From Paenibacillus mendelii (lineage in GTDB: Bacteria; Bacillota; Bacilli; Paenibacillales; Paenibacillaceae), in assembly GCF_024498075.1 (NCBI RefSeq), contig NZ_JANHOF010000006.1, forward strand, positions 308,974-372,973: a stretch of DNA of 64,000 bases, read 5' to 3'. Each line of letters opens with the position of its first letter. Position 1 is the first letter of the stretch. Below, piece by piece: positions 36,165 through 44,401 of this stretch. The notes under the pieces are model-generated. The model saw nothing but the letters and a program-made list of their open reading frames with translations. It was not told the DNA's origin and did no database searches. A program made the translations under genes and the position numbers.

Positions 36165-37034
36165 ATGAGAGGGAAAAGTTTGAGTCTGGAAAGAAAAAAA
36201 ATGCTGGCAGGCTATGTTTACATCGCTCCATGGGCGATCGGTTTCGTATTGTTTATGCTCTTTCCCTTGATCTACTCCCTTTGGTTAGCCTTCCATGAGG
36301 TTGTTGGCGTCGGTAATTTCGACCTGGAGCCCGTTGGCTGGGGGAATTTCAATAAAGCGTTCGTACTGGATACCCAGTTCATTCCTTTGTTTATTTCGGT
36401 AGTACAGGATGCGGTCATCAATACCCCGCTTATCCTGGTTTTCTCCTTGTTTATCGCGATCTTATTGAATCACAAGATCCGCGGGCGCGCATTCTTCCGC
36501 GCAGCGTTCTTCCTGCCCGTATTAATCGGTTCAGGCCTTGCGATGCAGCAGCTGCTGTATGCAGGTGTCGGCAAAGACACGCTGGTCAACGGAATTGGCG
36601 TTCCGCAAGAAGTATTTCTGTATATGGGCCCGACATTCTCACAGATCGTCTTTGATATGTTAAGCAGGCTTACCGTGGTCTTCTGGAAGACGGGGGTACA
36701 AATCCTGCTCTTTCTAGCCGGCTTACAGGGCATCTCCCTGTCGCTCTATGAATCCGCAAGATGTGACGGAGCAACGGAATGGGAGATGTTCTGGAAAATT
36801 ACGCTGCCGCTTATCTCGCCGATCATCCTGCTAAATCTGGTTTATACGTGTGTGGATTCCTTCACGGATATCAATAACAGGATGATGATCTATATCAAAG
36901 ATACGGCCTTTACGAAGATCGAGATGGGCTACGCGTCCGGTATGGGGTGGATCTACTTCTTGTTTATCTTCCTGCTGCTCATTCTCGTATTTGTTTCGAC
37001 CAAACGCTTGGTAGTATACACAGGTGAAAAATGA
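36165..37034 (+). CDS. Sugar ABC transporter permease, second pair (MalF/LplB-like)
   Basis: 289 residues from ATG 36165, seven bases after AAGGGGGG; ATG 36159 overlaps the stop of the DUF5696 gene but abuts the RBS. It has six spans starting at GYVYIAPWAIGFVLFMLFPL and the EAA loop YESARCDGATEWEMFWKIT. With the next gene it forms a second permease pair in the same transcript, so the locus may run two importers, or one pair may serve the smaller lipoproteins encoded at its start. Confidence 0.93.
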   Translation: MRGKSLSLERKKMLAGYVYIAPWAIGFVLFMLFPLIYSLWLAFHEVVGVGNFDLEPVGWGNFNKAFVLDTQFIPLFISVVQDAVINTPLILVFSLFIAILLNHKIRGRAFFRAAFFLPVLIGSGLAMQQLLYAGVGKDTLVNGIGVPQEVFLYMGPTFSQIVFDMLSRLTVVFWKTGVQILLFLAGLQGISLSLYESARCDGATEWEMFWKITLPLISPIILLNLVYTCVDSFTDINNRMMIYIKDTAFTKIEMGYASGMGWIYFLFIFLLLILVFVSTKRLVVYTGEK

Positions 37035-37061
37035 GAATGAGAAGCAAGGAGGTAGTGCAGC

Positions 37062-38048
37062 ATGAAATCGATTCCGATTTCAAGGTCTAAGCAGCGTATG
37101 GCCGAGCAACCCAAAAGCATCGCGAGCAGAACGAAAGCGTTAAGAAATAATAGCCTATTAAGCCGAGTCAGCAGCAGAAGCCGCTGGTTCGCATTAATCT
37201 ACCGTATCTTCGTCTATGTGATTCTGATTGATTTGGCCTTTGTCTTTCTCTATCCGTTTATCTATTTGATTACGACCTCGCTCAAGCATCCGGTGGATCT
37301 GATGGACTTCACGATCAAATGGATTCCGACGAGTCTGGCGTGGGAAAATTTCTACTACGGCATGAAAGGGCTGCAATTTTGGACACATTTCAAAAACTCG
37401 GCCTTGATATCCGTGTTGAGCGTGGTCGGTCAAGTGTTATCCTGTTCCTTTGTCGCCTATGGCTTCGCGCGTATTAAGTTTCCCGGACGAGAGGCCCTGT
37501 TCGTGATGTGTATGTTCACCATGATCATTCCTCCGCAAACGATCATTGTGCCTTTGTTCATGCAGTACAAGACGATCGGATGGCTGGATAGCATGCTGCC
37601 GCTTATTGTTCCTGCTTTCTTCGCTAATGGGCTAAGGGGAGCATTATTCATCTTCATCTTTCGCCAGCTGTTTCGCGGACTTCCGTGGGAGCTGGAGGAT
37701 GCGGCGAGGGTGGATGGCTGCGGAAGCTTCCGCGTATACTGGAAGATTATTCTGCCGCTTACGCCGCCCGCGATTGTCGTCACGACGCTGCTTTCCATGG
37801 TCTGGCATTGGAATGATTTCTTCGAGCCTTCAATCTTTCTGACATCGGAGGAGAAATTCACTCTTCCAATGATGCTCCCGCGGCTCTACCAATCGCTGGA
37901 TACGTTAACGGGCAGCAGCTTTGAAGTATTTAGTCTACCTGTCGTAATGGCCGCTACTTTCCTTGCGCTGGTTCCGATGCTTCTTGTGTACCTGTTTCTA
38001 CAGCGGTATTTCATTCAAGGCGTGGAGCGTTCCGGGTTGGTAGAGTAG
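37062..38048 (+). CDS. Carbohydrate ABC transporter permease, second pair (MalG/LplC-like)
   Basis: 328 residues, somewhat long for the family because of a roughly 45-residue basic N-terminal extension before the first span (FVYVILIDLAFVFLYPFIYL). The EAA loop is EDAARVDGCGSFRVYWKII, and the C-terminus (LFLQRYFIQGVERSGLVE) is typical. AGGAGG lies before ATG at 37062. It is followed by the roughly 66-bp repeat array, then the oxidoreductase gene. Confidence 0.93.
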   Translation: MKSIPISRSKQRMAEQPKSIASRTKALRNNSLLSRVSSRSRWFALIYRIFVYVILIDLAFVFLYPFIYLITTSLKHPVDLMDFTIKWIPTSLAWENFYYGMKGLQFWTHFKNSALISVLSVVGQVLSCSFVAYGFARIKFPGREALFVMCMFTMIIPPQTIIVPLFMQYKTIGWLDSMLPLIVPAFFANGLRGALFIFIFRQLFRGLPWELEDAARVDGCGSFRVYWKIILPLTPPAIVVTTLLSMVWHWNDFFEPSIFLTSEEKFTLPMMLPRLYQSLDTLTGSSFEVFSLPVVMAATFLALVPMLLVYLFLQRYFIQGVERSGLVE

Positions 38049-38060
38049 GCGGAAGCAATC

Positions 38061-38398
38061 ACAAAACTAAGTTTATGCTTACGAAGCGAGTTTTCAATTC
38101 GCTCCTTCGGGAGCGAGGCATCCACAAAACTAAGCAAATGCTTACGAAGCGAGTTTTGTTTTAATCGCTCCTACGGGAGCGAAGCAATCATAAAACTAAG
38201 CCTATGCTTACGATGCGAGTTTTGTTTTAATCGCTCCTACGGGAGCGAAGCAATCATAAAACTTTAAGTTAATGCTTCCGAGGAGAGTTTTGTTTCATTC
38301 GCTCCTTCGGAAGCGAGGTAATCACAAAACTAAGTTTATGCTTACGAAGTGAGTTTTGTTTTAATCGCTCCTACGGGAGTGAAGCATCCACAAAACTT
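38061..38398 (+). repeat. Five-copy tandem repeat of about 66 bp with paired hairpins
   Basis: Units begin with ACAAAACT (or ATAAAACT) at 38061, 38124, 38190, 38256 and 38324, and a last partial unit begins at 38390. Spacings are 63, 66, 66, 68 and 66. Each unit holds ACAAAACT pairing with AGTTTTGT about 30 bases on, then the small hairpin CGCTCC-TACG-GGAGCG. The 3' end runs into the AGGAGG RBS of the oxidoreductase gene. Confidence 0.9.
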
Positions 38399-38414
38399 TT
38401 AGGAGGTTATCATT

Positions 38415-39413
38415 ATGAGTAAAGTGCGTATTGGCTTCATCGGTACGGGAGGCATTGCAGGGCTGCATGCCAGACAGCTGCTCGAATTGCAGGATGATGC
38501 GGAAATCAAAGCTGTGGCGGATACCAGTCAGGTGAACCGGGAGAAATTTATAACGCGGTTCGGGCTTCAGGATGTGGAGCAATACTCCGACTATCTAGAG
38601 ATGCTGGAGCAGGCGGAGATCGATGGGGTCATCATTTGTTCGCCGCATACGCTGCATTTTCAACAAGCTCACGATGTGCTCAGCAAAGGGCTGCATGTCC
38701 TGATCGAGAAGCCGATGACCTGCTCTTCCGCGGAGGCGGAGCTGCTGCTCAAGCTGGCCGGGCAGTCGGGGAAAATCATGCAGGTCTCCTATCAGCGGCA
38801 TTTTCAGCCGGAATTCCTCTATATTCGAGATGCCATTGCCCGGGGGGAGATTGGTAAGATCACTTCGGTCACGGCTTCCCTCTACCAGGAATGGAGACAG
38901 GGAACGCCTGGCTCGTGGCGGGCGAATCCGGCGCTGTCCGGAGGCGGTTTCCTCATGGATTCCGGCAGTCACATTATCGATGTACTGCTCTGGACAACGG
39001 GTCTGACCCCAGTGGACGTGAAGCCGCAGCTGCATATGCATGGGGCAACGGTTGAGATCGACACGTTTACCTCGATCCGTTTTGCCGAAGGAGCGGTTGC
39101 CGGGTTGAACTTGGTCGGTTACGCACCATGCTGGCATGAAACCTTCGTGTTCTGCGGAGAGGAAGGCGGAATCTTCTACGATAATGGCAAGATCACACTT
39201 CGCCGGTTAAGACAAGAAGCGATCATACCGGAGCTTCCGGAGCAGACGACCAATCAGGATAAAAGCTTTATCGATGCCATATTAGGGCGTCATGAGATCA
39301 TGGTGCCAGGCGAGTTCGCTCTGAAGGTCGTGAAGCTGTCGGAGATGATCTACCAGGCCGCCGGCTATGTGCCGGATGCAGCCCTTGAGCTAGAGGAGGA
39401 ACAATCCGTATGA
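38415..39413 (+). CDS. Gfo/Idh/MocA family oxidoreductase
   Basis: 332 residues. An N-terminal Rossmann domain has GFIGTGGIAGLHARQLLEL for NAD(P), the EKPMTC motif near residue 97 holding the catalytic-site Lys, and a C-terminal alpha/beta domain with GGGFLMDSGSHIIDVLLW (the conserved His region). Family members oxidise or epimerise sugars and inositols. The sugar-epimerase gene overlaps it by four bases, so the two act together, probably on the monosaccharide released from the imported glycan. RBS AGGAGG precedes ATG 38415, next to the repeat array. Confidence 0.92.
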   Translation: MSKVRIGFIGTGGIAGLHARQLLELQDDAEIKAVADTSQVNREKFITRFGLQDVEQYSDYLEMLEQAEIDGVIICSPHTLHFQQAHDVLSKGLHVLIEKPMTCSSAEAELLLKLAGQSGKIMQVSYQRHFQPEFLYIRDAIARGEIGKITSVTASLYQEWRQGTPGSWRANPALSGGGFLMDSGSHIIDVLLWTTGLTPVDVKPQLHMHGATVEIDTFTSIRFAEGAVAGLNLVGYAPCWHETFVFCGEEGGIFYDNGKITLRRLRQEAIIPELPEQTTNQDKSFIDAILGRHEIMVPGEFALKVVKLSEMIYQAAGYVPDAALELEEEQSV

Positions 39414-40279
39414 ACGTCAAAATAGGTATGCGAATCCCGCCCAAGATTGGGGCCGAAGGAATGAACAGAGTAGCGCAGTGGGCAGCAAGCGCCGGGCTGG
39501 ATGTATTGGATATTTCCAATCTGACGCCTCAATGGAAGGATGCCTGTGAGCAAGCCGGGATCGGGATTGGGTCCGTAGATGCTCATCACACAGGACATCT
39601 CTTAAGCCGTGATGAAGGACGCCGCGCGGACGCGTTAGAAGCTGCGAAGCGGCAAATGTCGGAGATGGCTGCACTGGGCGGAAGTGTGCTATTCATGTGT
39701 TTGGTACCGGAGGATCATACCCTTCCGCGCAAGGAGGGCTTCGCGATATGGAAGGATACCTTCCCCGAGCTCGTACGCCATGCGGAGCAGGAGGGCATCT
39801 ACATCGCAATCGAAGGATGGCCTGGTCCAGCTCCGCATTATCCGACGCTTGGCTGTACGCCCGAGATGCTAAGAGCGATGTTCGAAGCGATTCCGTCCAA
39901 GCATTTTGGCTGGAACTATGATCCGTCCCATTTGGTCCGTCTTGGCGTTGATTACCTTCGCGCGCTGAGTGAATTCGGCGAACGCATCAACCACTGTCAT
40001 GGCAAGGATACGGAAATTCTGCATGATGAGCTGTACGAATGCGGCGTTATCACCTCGACCTTCGGTGAGAAGTACGGATTCTCGGAAGGGTCCTGGCGAT
40101 ACTGCATTCCCGGACATGGGGAAGTCGATTGGGGCAAGGTAGCGGTTCGCCTTGACCGGCTCGGATATGCCGGAGCCGTCAGCATTGAGCTGGAGGATCA
40201 CCGGTTCTGGGGCTCGCTGGAGGCGGAGAGACAAGGGATTCATAAGGCGGCTGAACATTTGGCCAAATATTTTCGGTGA
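39410..40279 (+). CDS. Sugar phosphate isomerase/epimerase, IolE-like TIM barrel
   Basis: This 289-residue xylose-isomerase-like (AP endonuclease 2) barrel has metal and substrate residues at the strand ends: IAIEGWPGPAPH (Glu), FGWNYDPSHLVRLG (Asp, His), INHCHGKDTEI (His, Lys, Asp) and VSIELEDHRFWG (Glu). The start overlaps the oxidoreductase stop (ATGA). It likely isomerises or dehydrates the oxidoreductase product; the exact sugar is unknown. A strong terminator follows 20 bases later and closes the locus. Confidence 0.92.
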   Translation: MNVKIGMRIPPKIGAEGMNRVAQWAASAGLDVLDISNLTPQWKDACEQAGIGIGSVDAHHTGHLLSRDEGRRADALEAAKRQMSEMAALGGSVLFMCLVPEDHTLPRKEGFAIWKDTFPELVRHAEQEGIYIAIEGWPGPAPHYPTLGCTPEMLRAMFEAIPSKHFGWNYDPSHLVRLGVDYLRALSEFGERINHCHGKDTEILHDELYECGVITSTFGEKYGFSEGSWRYCIPGHGEVDWGKVAVRLDRLGYAGAVSIELEDHRFWGSLEAERQGIHKAAEHLAKYFR

Positions 40280-40299
40280 TTATTATTTCGTTGCAAGGG

Positions 40300-40330
40300 C
40301 CGGTCATCCTGAGGGATGGCCGGTTTTGTT
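40300..40330 (+). terminator. Rho-independent terminator of the glycan locus
   Basis: CCGGTCATCC pairs with GGATGGCCGG around TGAG (one G-U pair), followed by TTTTG. It lies just after the epimerase stop codon. Confidence 0.85.
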
Positions 40331-40389
40331 TGTGCTGCAAACGTCCCTAAATCACCAAATCTGCTGTACTCAAGGGGAGATGGGCCATT

Positions 40390-41212
40390 TTCGGAGTAGC
40401 AGGAGTAGATTTCAGTGAGAGGTGTGATGGGCGTGCGCTGTAACGGTAAAAACCGGCCTTACACATGTCGCATGGAGAGAAGCGGGTAGCTGTAAGACCG
40501 TTTTTCGGAGTTAACGTAGCAGATTTCGGGGAGAGGTTAGTGGATCAAGCGCCGTAACGGTAAAAAACGGCGTTACAGATGTCGCATGAGTAGAGATGTT
40601 CGTCTGTAAGTCCGTTTTTCGGTGTTAACGTAGTAGGTCTCGTGGAGAGGTTAGTGGAACAGACGCCGTAACGGTAAAAAACGGCGTTACAGATGTAGCA
40701 TGAGTAGAGATGTTGGTCTGTAAGACCGTTTTTCGGAGTTAACGCTGCAGATTTCGGGGAGGGGTTAGTGGAACAGGCGCTGTAACGGTAAAAACCGGCC
40801 ATATACATGTCGCATGGAGAGAATTGTTCGTCCGTAAGACCGTTTTTCGGAGTTAACGTAGCAGATTTCGGGGAGGGGTTAGTGGAACAGGCACTGTAAC
40901 GGTAAAAACCGGCCTTACACATGTCGCATGGAGAGAATTGTTCGTCTGTAAGACCGTTTTTCGGAGTTAACGTAGCAGATTTCGTGGAGAGGTTAGTGGA
41001 ACAGGCGCTGTAACGGTAAAAACCGGCGTTACGGATGCCGCATCAAGAGAATTGTTCGTCGGTAAGACCGTTTTTCGGAGTTAACTCTGCAGATTTCGGG
41101 GAGAGGTTAGTGGAACAGGCGCTGTAACGGTAAAAACCGTCGTTACAGATGTCCCATCAAGAGAATTATTCATCTGTAAGACCGTTTTTTGTTCGTTTTT
41201 TGGAGTTACAGG
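40390..41212. repeat. Seven-copy tandem repeat with exact 114-bp period
   Basis: The anchor GTAACGG recurs at 40440, 40554, 40668, 40782, 40896, 41010 and 41124, always 114 bases apart, with a partial unit on each side. Each unit carries two inverted modules: one with GTAACGGTAAAAA then GCGTTAC, and one with GTAAGACCGTTTTTCGGAG then TTAAC. Units differ by scattered substitutions but no length change. The period is a multiple of three, which leaves a 125-residue minus-strand frame open (40545-40922). It has no RBS or coding character. A related dispersed module lies at 46441. Confidence 0.93.
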
Positions 41213-41293
41213 AGCAGGTAAGTATTTAGATTAGAAAAGGATAGTATCAGCCTCGAACCGAAGTAGGGGTATGAGAAGGCACACCTCATCCAC

Positions 41294-41998
41294 TTATTTC
41301 GGATTCGAGTAAACTTGCACATTCTCGTTATCGTCAACGGTCGCTAAGAACACTTCGTTGATATTCGCGTGAGCAGACGCTATCTTCTTATTAAGCCATT
41401 CGGCGTCTCTTCCGAGTTCTTCAAGTACCTTCATATCGGCCTTTCCCTCGCAGATTATGGGTCTTGTGAGCGTAAACGGTTGGGTCTTAACCTTCATATC
41501 CGCAGGGGTAAGCGGCTGATATTGAGTTTTTAAGAATACGGAAATGGTTCCTCCCGGTTCCCATACGGCAAGGGAGACTTTCTGGATATCTTCTACTTTT
41601 TCTTTTCGCAGCTCCGAAAATAAAAAATCAATAGTGATACGCGCAAGAGAAAGGTTATGAAATTGGATTTGTCCGTTATCAACCAGCTTGAGGGGCGGCG
41701 GATCGAGATAGCGTTTGATTAACGGCCATCTCAAGCTCACCCACGTCACGGCTACATAGAGCACGATTAGAACGATTGTGGTGATCATGGATCCTTTCAA
41801 TCCCAGTTTCTCGTCGGAAAGGGGATGGGCTATAATATTGCCGAGGGTCAGCGCAATAATGAAATCGAGGAACCTTAATTGGGAGATGGAGCGCTGTCCC
41901 ATCAGTTTGGCAGCAAGCAGTAAGAAGACGAAGCCCACGACGCTTCTTAAGATCCACTCGACGGTGGTCAATGTTTCTTGACTTTTGAAAAAATCCAT
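41294..41998 (-). CDS. DUF421/YetF-type membrane protein
   Basis: 234 residues. There are three hydrophobic spans near the N-terminus (about 17-35, 45-65, 70-92), with the family's KLMGQRSISQL and DFIIALTLGNIIAHPL motifs. A cytoplasmic YetF domain follows (about 95-225) with ICEGKADMKVLEELGRD. Many Bacillus spores carry such proteins, and some act in spore germination or membrane homeostasis. The start ATG at 41998 is preceded by GGATGTG. It stands alone beside the 114-bp repeat array. Function is unknown. Confidence 0.9.
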   Translation of the reverse strand: MDFFKSQETLTTVEWILRSVVGFVFLLLAAKLMGQRSISQLRFLDFIIALTLGNIIAHPLSDEKLGLKGSMITTIVLIVLYVAVTWVSLRWPLIKRYLDPPPLKLVDNGQIQFHNLSLARITIDFLFSELRKEKVEDIQKVSLAVWEPGGTISVFLKTQYQPLTPADMKVKTQPFTLTRPIICEGKADMKVLEELGRDAEWLNKKIASAHANINEVFLATVDDNENVQVYSNPK

Positions 41999-42118
41999 TG
42001 TGATTCACATCCTATACAAACCAATTTATAAATAAATTCCAAATTCCGGTTTTTAGTTTGCGTAATATCGTATTTGTTATACACCTTATTATGGAAACGA
42101 CGTTTGGGGGAAAAGCCA

Positions 42119-42598
42119 GTGGTGATCAAAGAAATGGATCGTACGCTCGTAGAGGCTATAAAAAATTATCGAAGCTCTATTGTTGTTTCCAGAGGAAAGG
42201 TCCATTGGCTAGAAAATCTGCCCGGCTATGTCGTGATAATTGAAGATGTCATAAAGGGACTCATTTTGTACAATATCGAGGGCAATGACTGCGAAATCGT
42301 AACCCTTAACAGTGATATCGAAGGTCAAGGCATCGGAACCGCGCTAATCGACTTAGTCATTGTGAAGGCTAGAGACCATGCATGTAAGCGTGTATGGTTA
42401 ATCACTTCAAATGATAATCTAAAGGCCATTCGTTATTACCAACGAAGAGGCTTTGACATCAAGGCCGTACATCAGAACGCCATTACGGAAGCGAGAAGAA
42501 TCAAACCCTTGATCCCCTTAGCGGGTATGGATGGAATACCTGTAAAGCACGAGATTGAGTTCGAATTCCCGCTTGAAAATAATGGATGTAACAGGTAA
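42119..42598 (+). CDS. GNAT N-acetyltransferase
   Basis: About 159 residues if it starts at GTG 42119 after GGGGGAAAAG; an ATG at 42134 is possible and an upstream start at 42074 lacks an RBS. The GNAT core is clear: GNDCEIVTLNSD, then GQGIGTALIDLVIVKARDH, then the VWLITSNDNLKAIRYYQRRG block. The C-terminal part (ARRIKPLIPLAGMDGIPVKH) is typical of YjcF-like or small Bacillus GNATs. The substrate is unknown. A ZTP riboswitch begins 20 bases after its end but belongs to the next gene. Confidence 0.85.
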   Translation: MVIKEMDRTLVEAIKNYRSSIVVSRGKVHWLENLPGYVVIIEDVIKGLILYNIEGNDCEIVTLNSDIEGQGIGTALIDLVIVKARDHACKRVWLITSNDNLKAIRYYQRRGFDIKAVHQNAITEARRIKPLIPLAGMDGIPVKHEIEFEFPLENNGCNR

Positions 42599-42617
42599 TC
42601 TAGTAGATAAGAGTCAG

Positions 42618-42720
42618 CTGTGTGTGACTGGCGGAACATGGGGAACCATGAGGGAGCACACGGGATCGCAGCCGTACGCCTGGGCGAAGTATTCGGAATT
42701 GAATCCGGATACTTTTTTCA
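42618..42720 (+). promoter_or_regulatory. ZTP (pfl) riboswitch
   Basis: The conserved blocks of the pfl RNA class appear in order: GTGACTGGCGGAA, GGGGAACCATGAGGGAGC, and then GCCGTACGCCTGGGC at 42671-42685. A terminator follows at once. This class binds ZTP/ZMP (AICAR ribotide) and normally turns on one-carbon and purine genes. Here it precedes AICAR transformylase, which consumes ZMP. The match was made by eye from the known consensus. Confidence 0.88.
42688..42718 (+). terminator. Expression-platform terminator of the ZTP riboswitch
   Basis: AGTATTCGGA pairs with TCCGGATACT (one G-U pair) around a 6-base loop and is followed by a run of T. It would stop transcription unless ligand binding opens it. 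Confidence 0.85.
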
Positions 42721-42744
42721 TTTTGTATAGAAAGGGTTGATGTG

Positions 42745-43911
42745 ATGGAATCCGTTGATCTGCGCTATGGAATGAACCCGCATCAGGGAAAGGCGAAGCT
42801 ATGCTCCAGTGGGGAGCTACCCCTCCGGATTGTGAATGGCGAGTCAAGCTACATTAATCTATTGGATGCTTTGAATGCCTTTCAGCTTGTTCGAGAACTT
42901 AGACGAAGTATCGGCCAACCGGCTGCAGCCTCGTTTAAGCATGTAAGTCCTGCAGGCGCAGCAGTCTATTCCCCATTGGATGATTCGCTGGTCCGCTCCT
43001 ATTTCGTTGAAGGCTTGGAGCTGTCTCCGCTAGCCACCGCATATGCAAGAGCTAGAGGGGCGGACCGGATGTCTTCGTTCGGGGACTGCGCGGCTTTCAG
43101 CGACAGGGTGGATCTCACCGTCGCGAATTTACTGAAGAAAGAAGTCTCGGATGTTATCGTTGCGCCTGGATATGATGCGGATGCCCTGAAGCTTCTGAAA
43201 GAGAAGAAGAATGGCAGCTACCTTATTATCGAGATCGATGCCGACTATTTTCCAGATCCCATTGAGCGAAGATCCGTGTTCGGCTTGACGCTCGAGCAGG
43301 AACGCAACGACGCCGTGATCTCCGAAGAAGTCTTGAAGAACATCGCAACCACACAACGCGTGATTCCACTTGGCTCCAAGAGAGATCTGCTCTTAGCGAT
43401 GATTACGTTAAAATACACGCAATCCAACTCCATATGCTTTGCGCTTGATGGTCAGACCATCGGCATCGGCGCCGGGCAGCAGTCGCGGATTCATTGTACG
43501 AGACTAGCAGCGGGTAAAACGGATAACTGGTGGTTGAGACAGCATCCTGCCGTGCAACAAATGCATTTTCGTGCGGGAATATCCCGTACTGAAATTAATA
43601 ACGCGATTGATGGTTGGATGAATGAAGATTATACATCCGCCGAGGAGCAGCAGTGGAGACGGCATTTTCACAGCGTACCTGAACGGCTTGCAAGGGTAGA
43701 GAAGCAACAATGGTTAGCGGGCTTAAAGGAAGTATCCTATGCTTCCGATGCGTTCCTGCCCTTCCGTGATAATATTGACCGCGCGGCTCAAAGCGGTGTG
43801 AAGTACGTGGTTCAAACCGGTAGTTCGACTCGTGACGAGCAGGTAATAGAAGCGGCCAATGAATATGGAATGGTTATGGCCTATTCGGGGATCCGTTTGT
43901 TTCATCATTAG
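42745..43911 (+). CDS. Stand-alone AICAR formyltransferase (PurH C-terminal domain only)
   Basis: About 388 residues. It starts with LRYGMNPHQGKAKL and holds the catalytic Lys-His pair in FKHVSPAGAAV, then SSFGDCAAFSD, KYTQSNSICFALDGQTIGIGAGQQSR split over residues 228-253, and near the end KYVVQTGSSTRDEQVIEAA. These are the folate- and AICAR-binding motifs of the transformylase half of PurH. The IMP cyclohydrolase domain is absent. It transfers a formyl group from 10-formyl-tetrahydrofolate to AICAR, making FAICAR. The ZTP riboswitch upstream supports this. Start ATG 42745 follows AAAGGG. It may be a second, regulated copy besides a full PurH elsewhere. Confidence 0.92.
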   Translation: MESVDLRYGMNPHQGKAKLCSSGELPLRIVNGESSYINLLDALNAFQLVRELRRSIGQPAAASFKHVSPAGAAVYSPLDDSLVRSYFVEGLELSPLATAYARARGADRMSSFGDCAAFSDRVDLTVANLLKKEVSDVIVAPGYDADALKLLKEKKNGSYLIIEIDADYFPDPIERRSVFGLTLEQERNDAVISEEVLKNIATTQRVIPLGSKRDLLLAMITLKYTQSNSICFALDGQTIGIGAGQQSRIHCTRLAAGKTDNWWLRQHPAVQQMHFRAGISRTEINNAIDGWMNEDYTSAEEQQWRRHFHSVPERLARVEKQQWLAGLKEVSYASDAFLPFRDNIDRAAQSGVKYVVQTGSSTRDEQVIEAANEYGMVMAYSGIRLFHH

Positions 43912-43931
43912 ACTATTGTCGGAGGTGCTCT

Positions 43932-44357
43932 ATGGAGGTAACCTATAAGAATTATGTGATCAGCGATGATAAGGCAAGGATTGACGTTCAGACCGTAATC
44001 GATTATTTGGCCAGAAGCTACTGGGCTCAGGATAGACCGGTCGAAACGATTAAGAAATCAATTGAGAATTCTGCTTGCTACGGCGTTTATAATGGAGAGC
44101 AGATGATCGGTTTCGCTAGAATCATTACCGATGGCGCCACGATGTACTATTTATGCGATGTATTCGTATTGGAGGCATACCGTCAACAGGGAATTTCGAA
44201 GAAGCTTATGGAGACGATTACCAACGCTCCCCAGTTTGAATGGATGTCTGGGTTGCTCGCAACCAAAGATGCACATGGACTGTACGAGCCATTTGGCTAT
44301 CAGAGAGAAGGAGAGCGATTTATGAGAAGAGCGCCGCAGGCGATTAAGAAGAATTAG
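43932..44357 (+). CDS. GNAT N-acetyltransferase
   Basis: 141 residues. The GNAT signature is the LCDVFVLEAYRQQGISKKLM stretch (acetyl-CoA pyrophosphate loop), followed by a late GLYEPFGYQREGERFMRR segment typical of small YjgM/ArsN-like GNATs. RBS GGAGGTG lies before ATG 43932. It starts 20 bases after the AICAR transformylase, so it may be read through from the riboswitch-controlled promoter. The substrate is unknown. Confidence 0.87.
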   Translation: MEVTYKNYVISDDKARIDVQTVIDYLARSYWAQDRPVETIKKSIENSACYGVYNGEQMIGFARIITDGATMYYLCDVFVLEAYRQQGISKKLMETITNAPQFEWMSGLLATKDAHGLYEPFGYQREGERFMRRAPQAIKKN

Positions 44358-44401
44358 ATTGGCGATGGCTGACCGTTCTCATCATAGATGCCTCAGTAGG
44401 A

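Noticed and set aside
38061..38398. CRISPR array
   Set aside because: The repeats have no unique spacers; whole units are alike, hairpin-rich and imperfect, and no cas gene is present.
40545..40922. A 125-residue minus-strand frame made of 38-residue repeats
   Set aside because: It is open only because the 114-bp repeat period is a multiple of three. It lacks an RBS and starts and ends inside the array.
40390..41212. CRISPR array or origin iterons
   Set aside because: Units are continuous 114-bp copies without variable spacers; no DnaA-box cluster or replication gene is nearby.
42618..42720. THF riboswitch
   Set aside because: The motif order and the GCCG...CGCCTGGGC block fit the ZTP (pfl) class, not the THF class.
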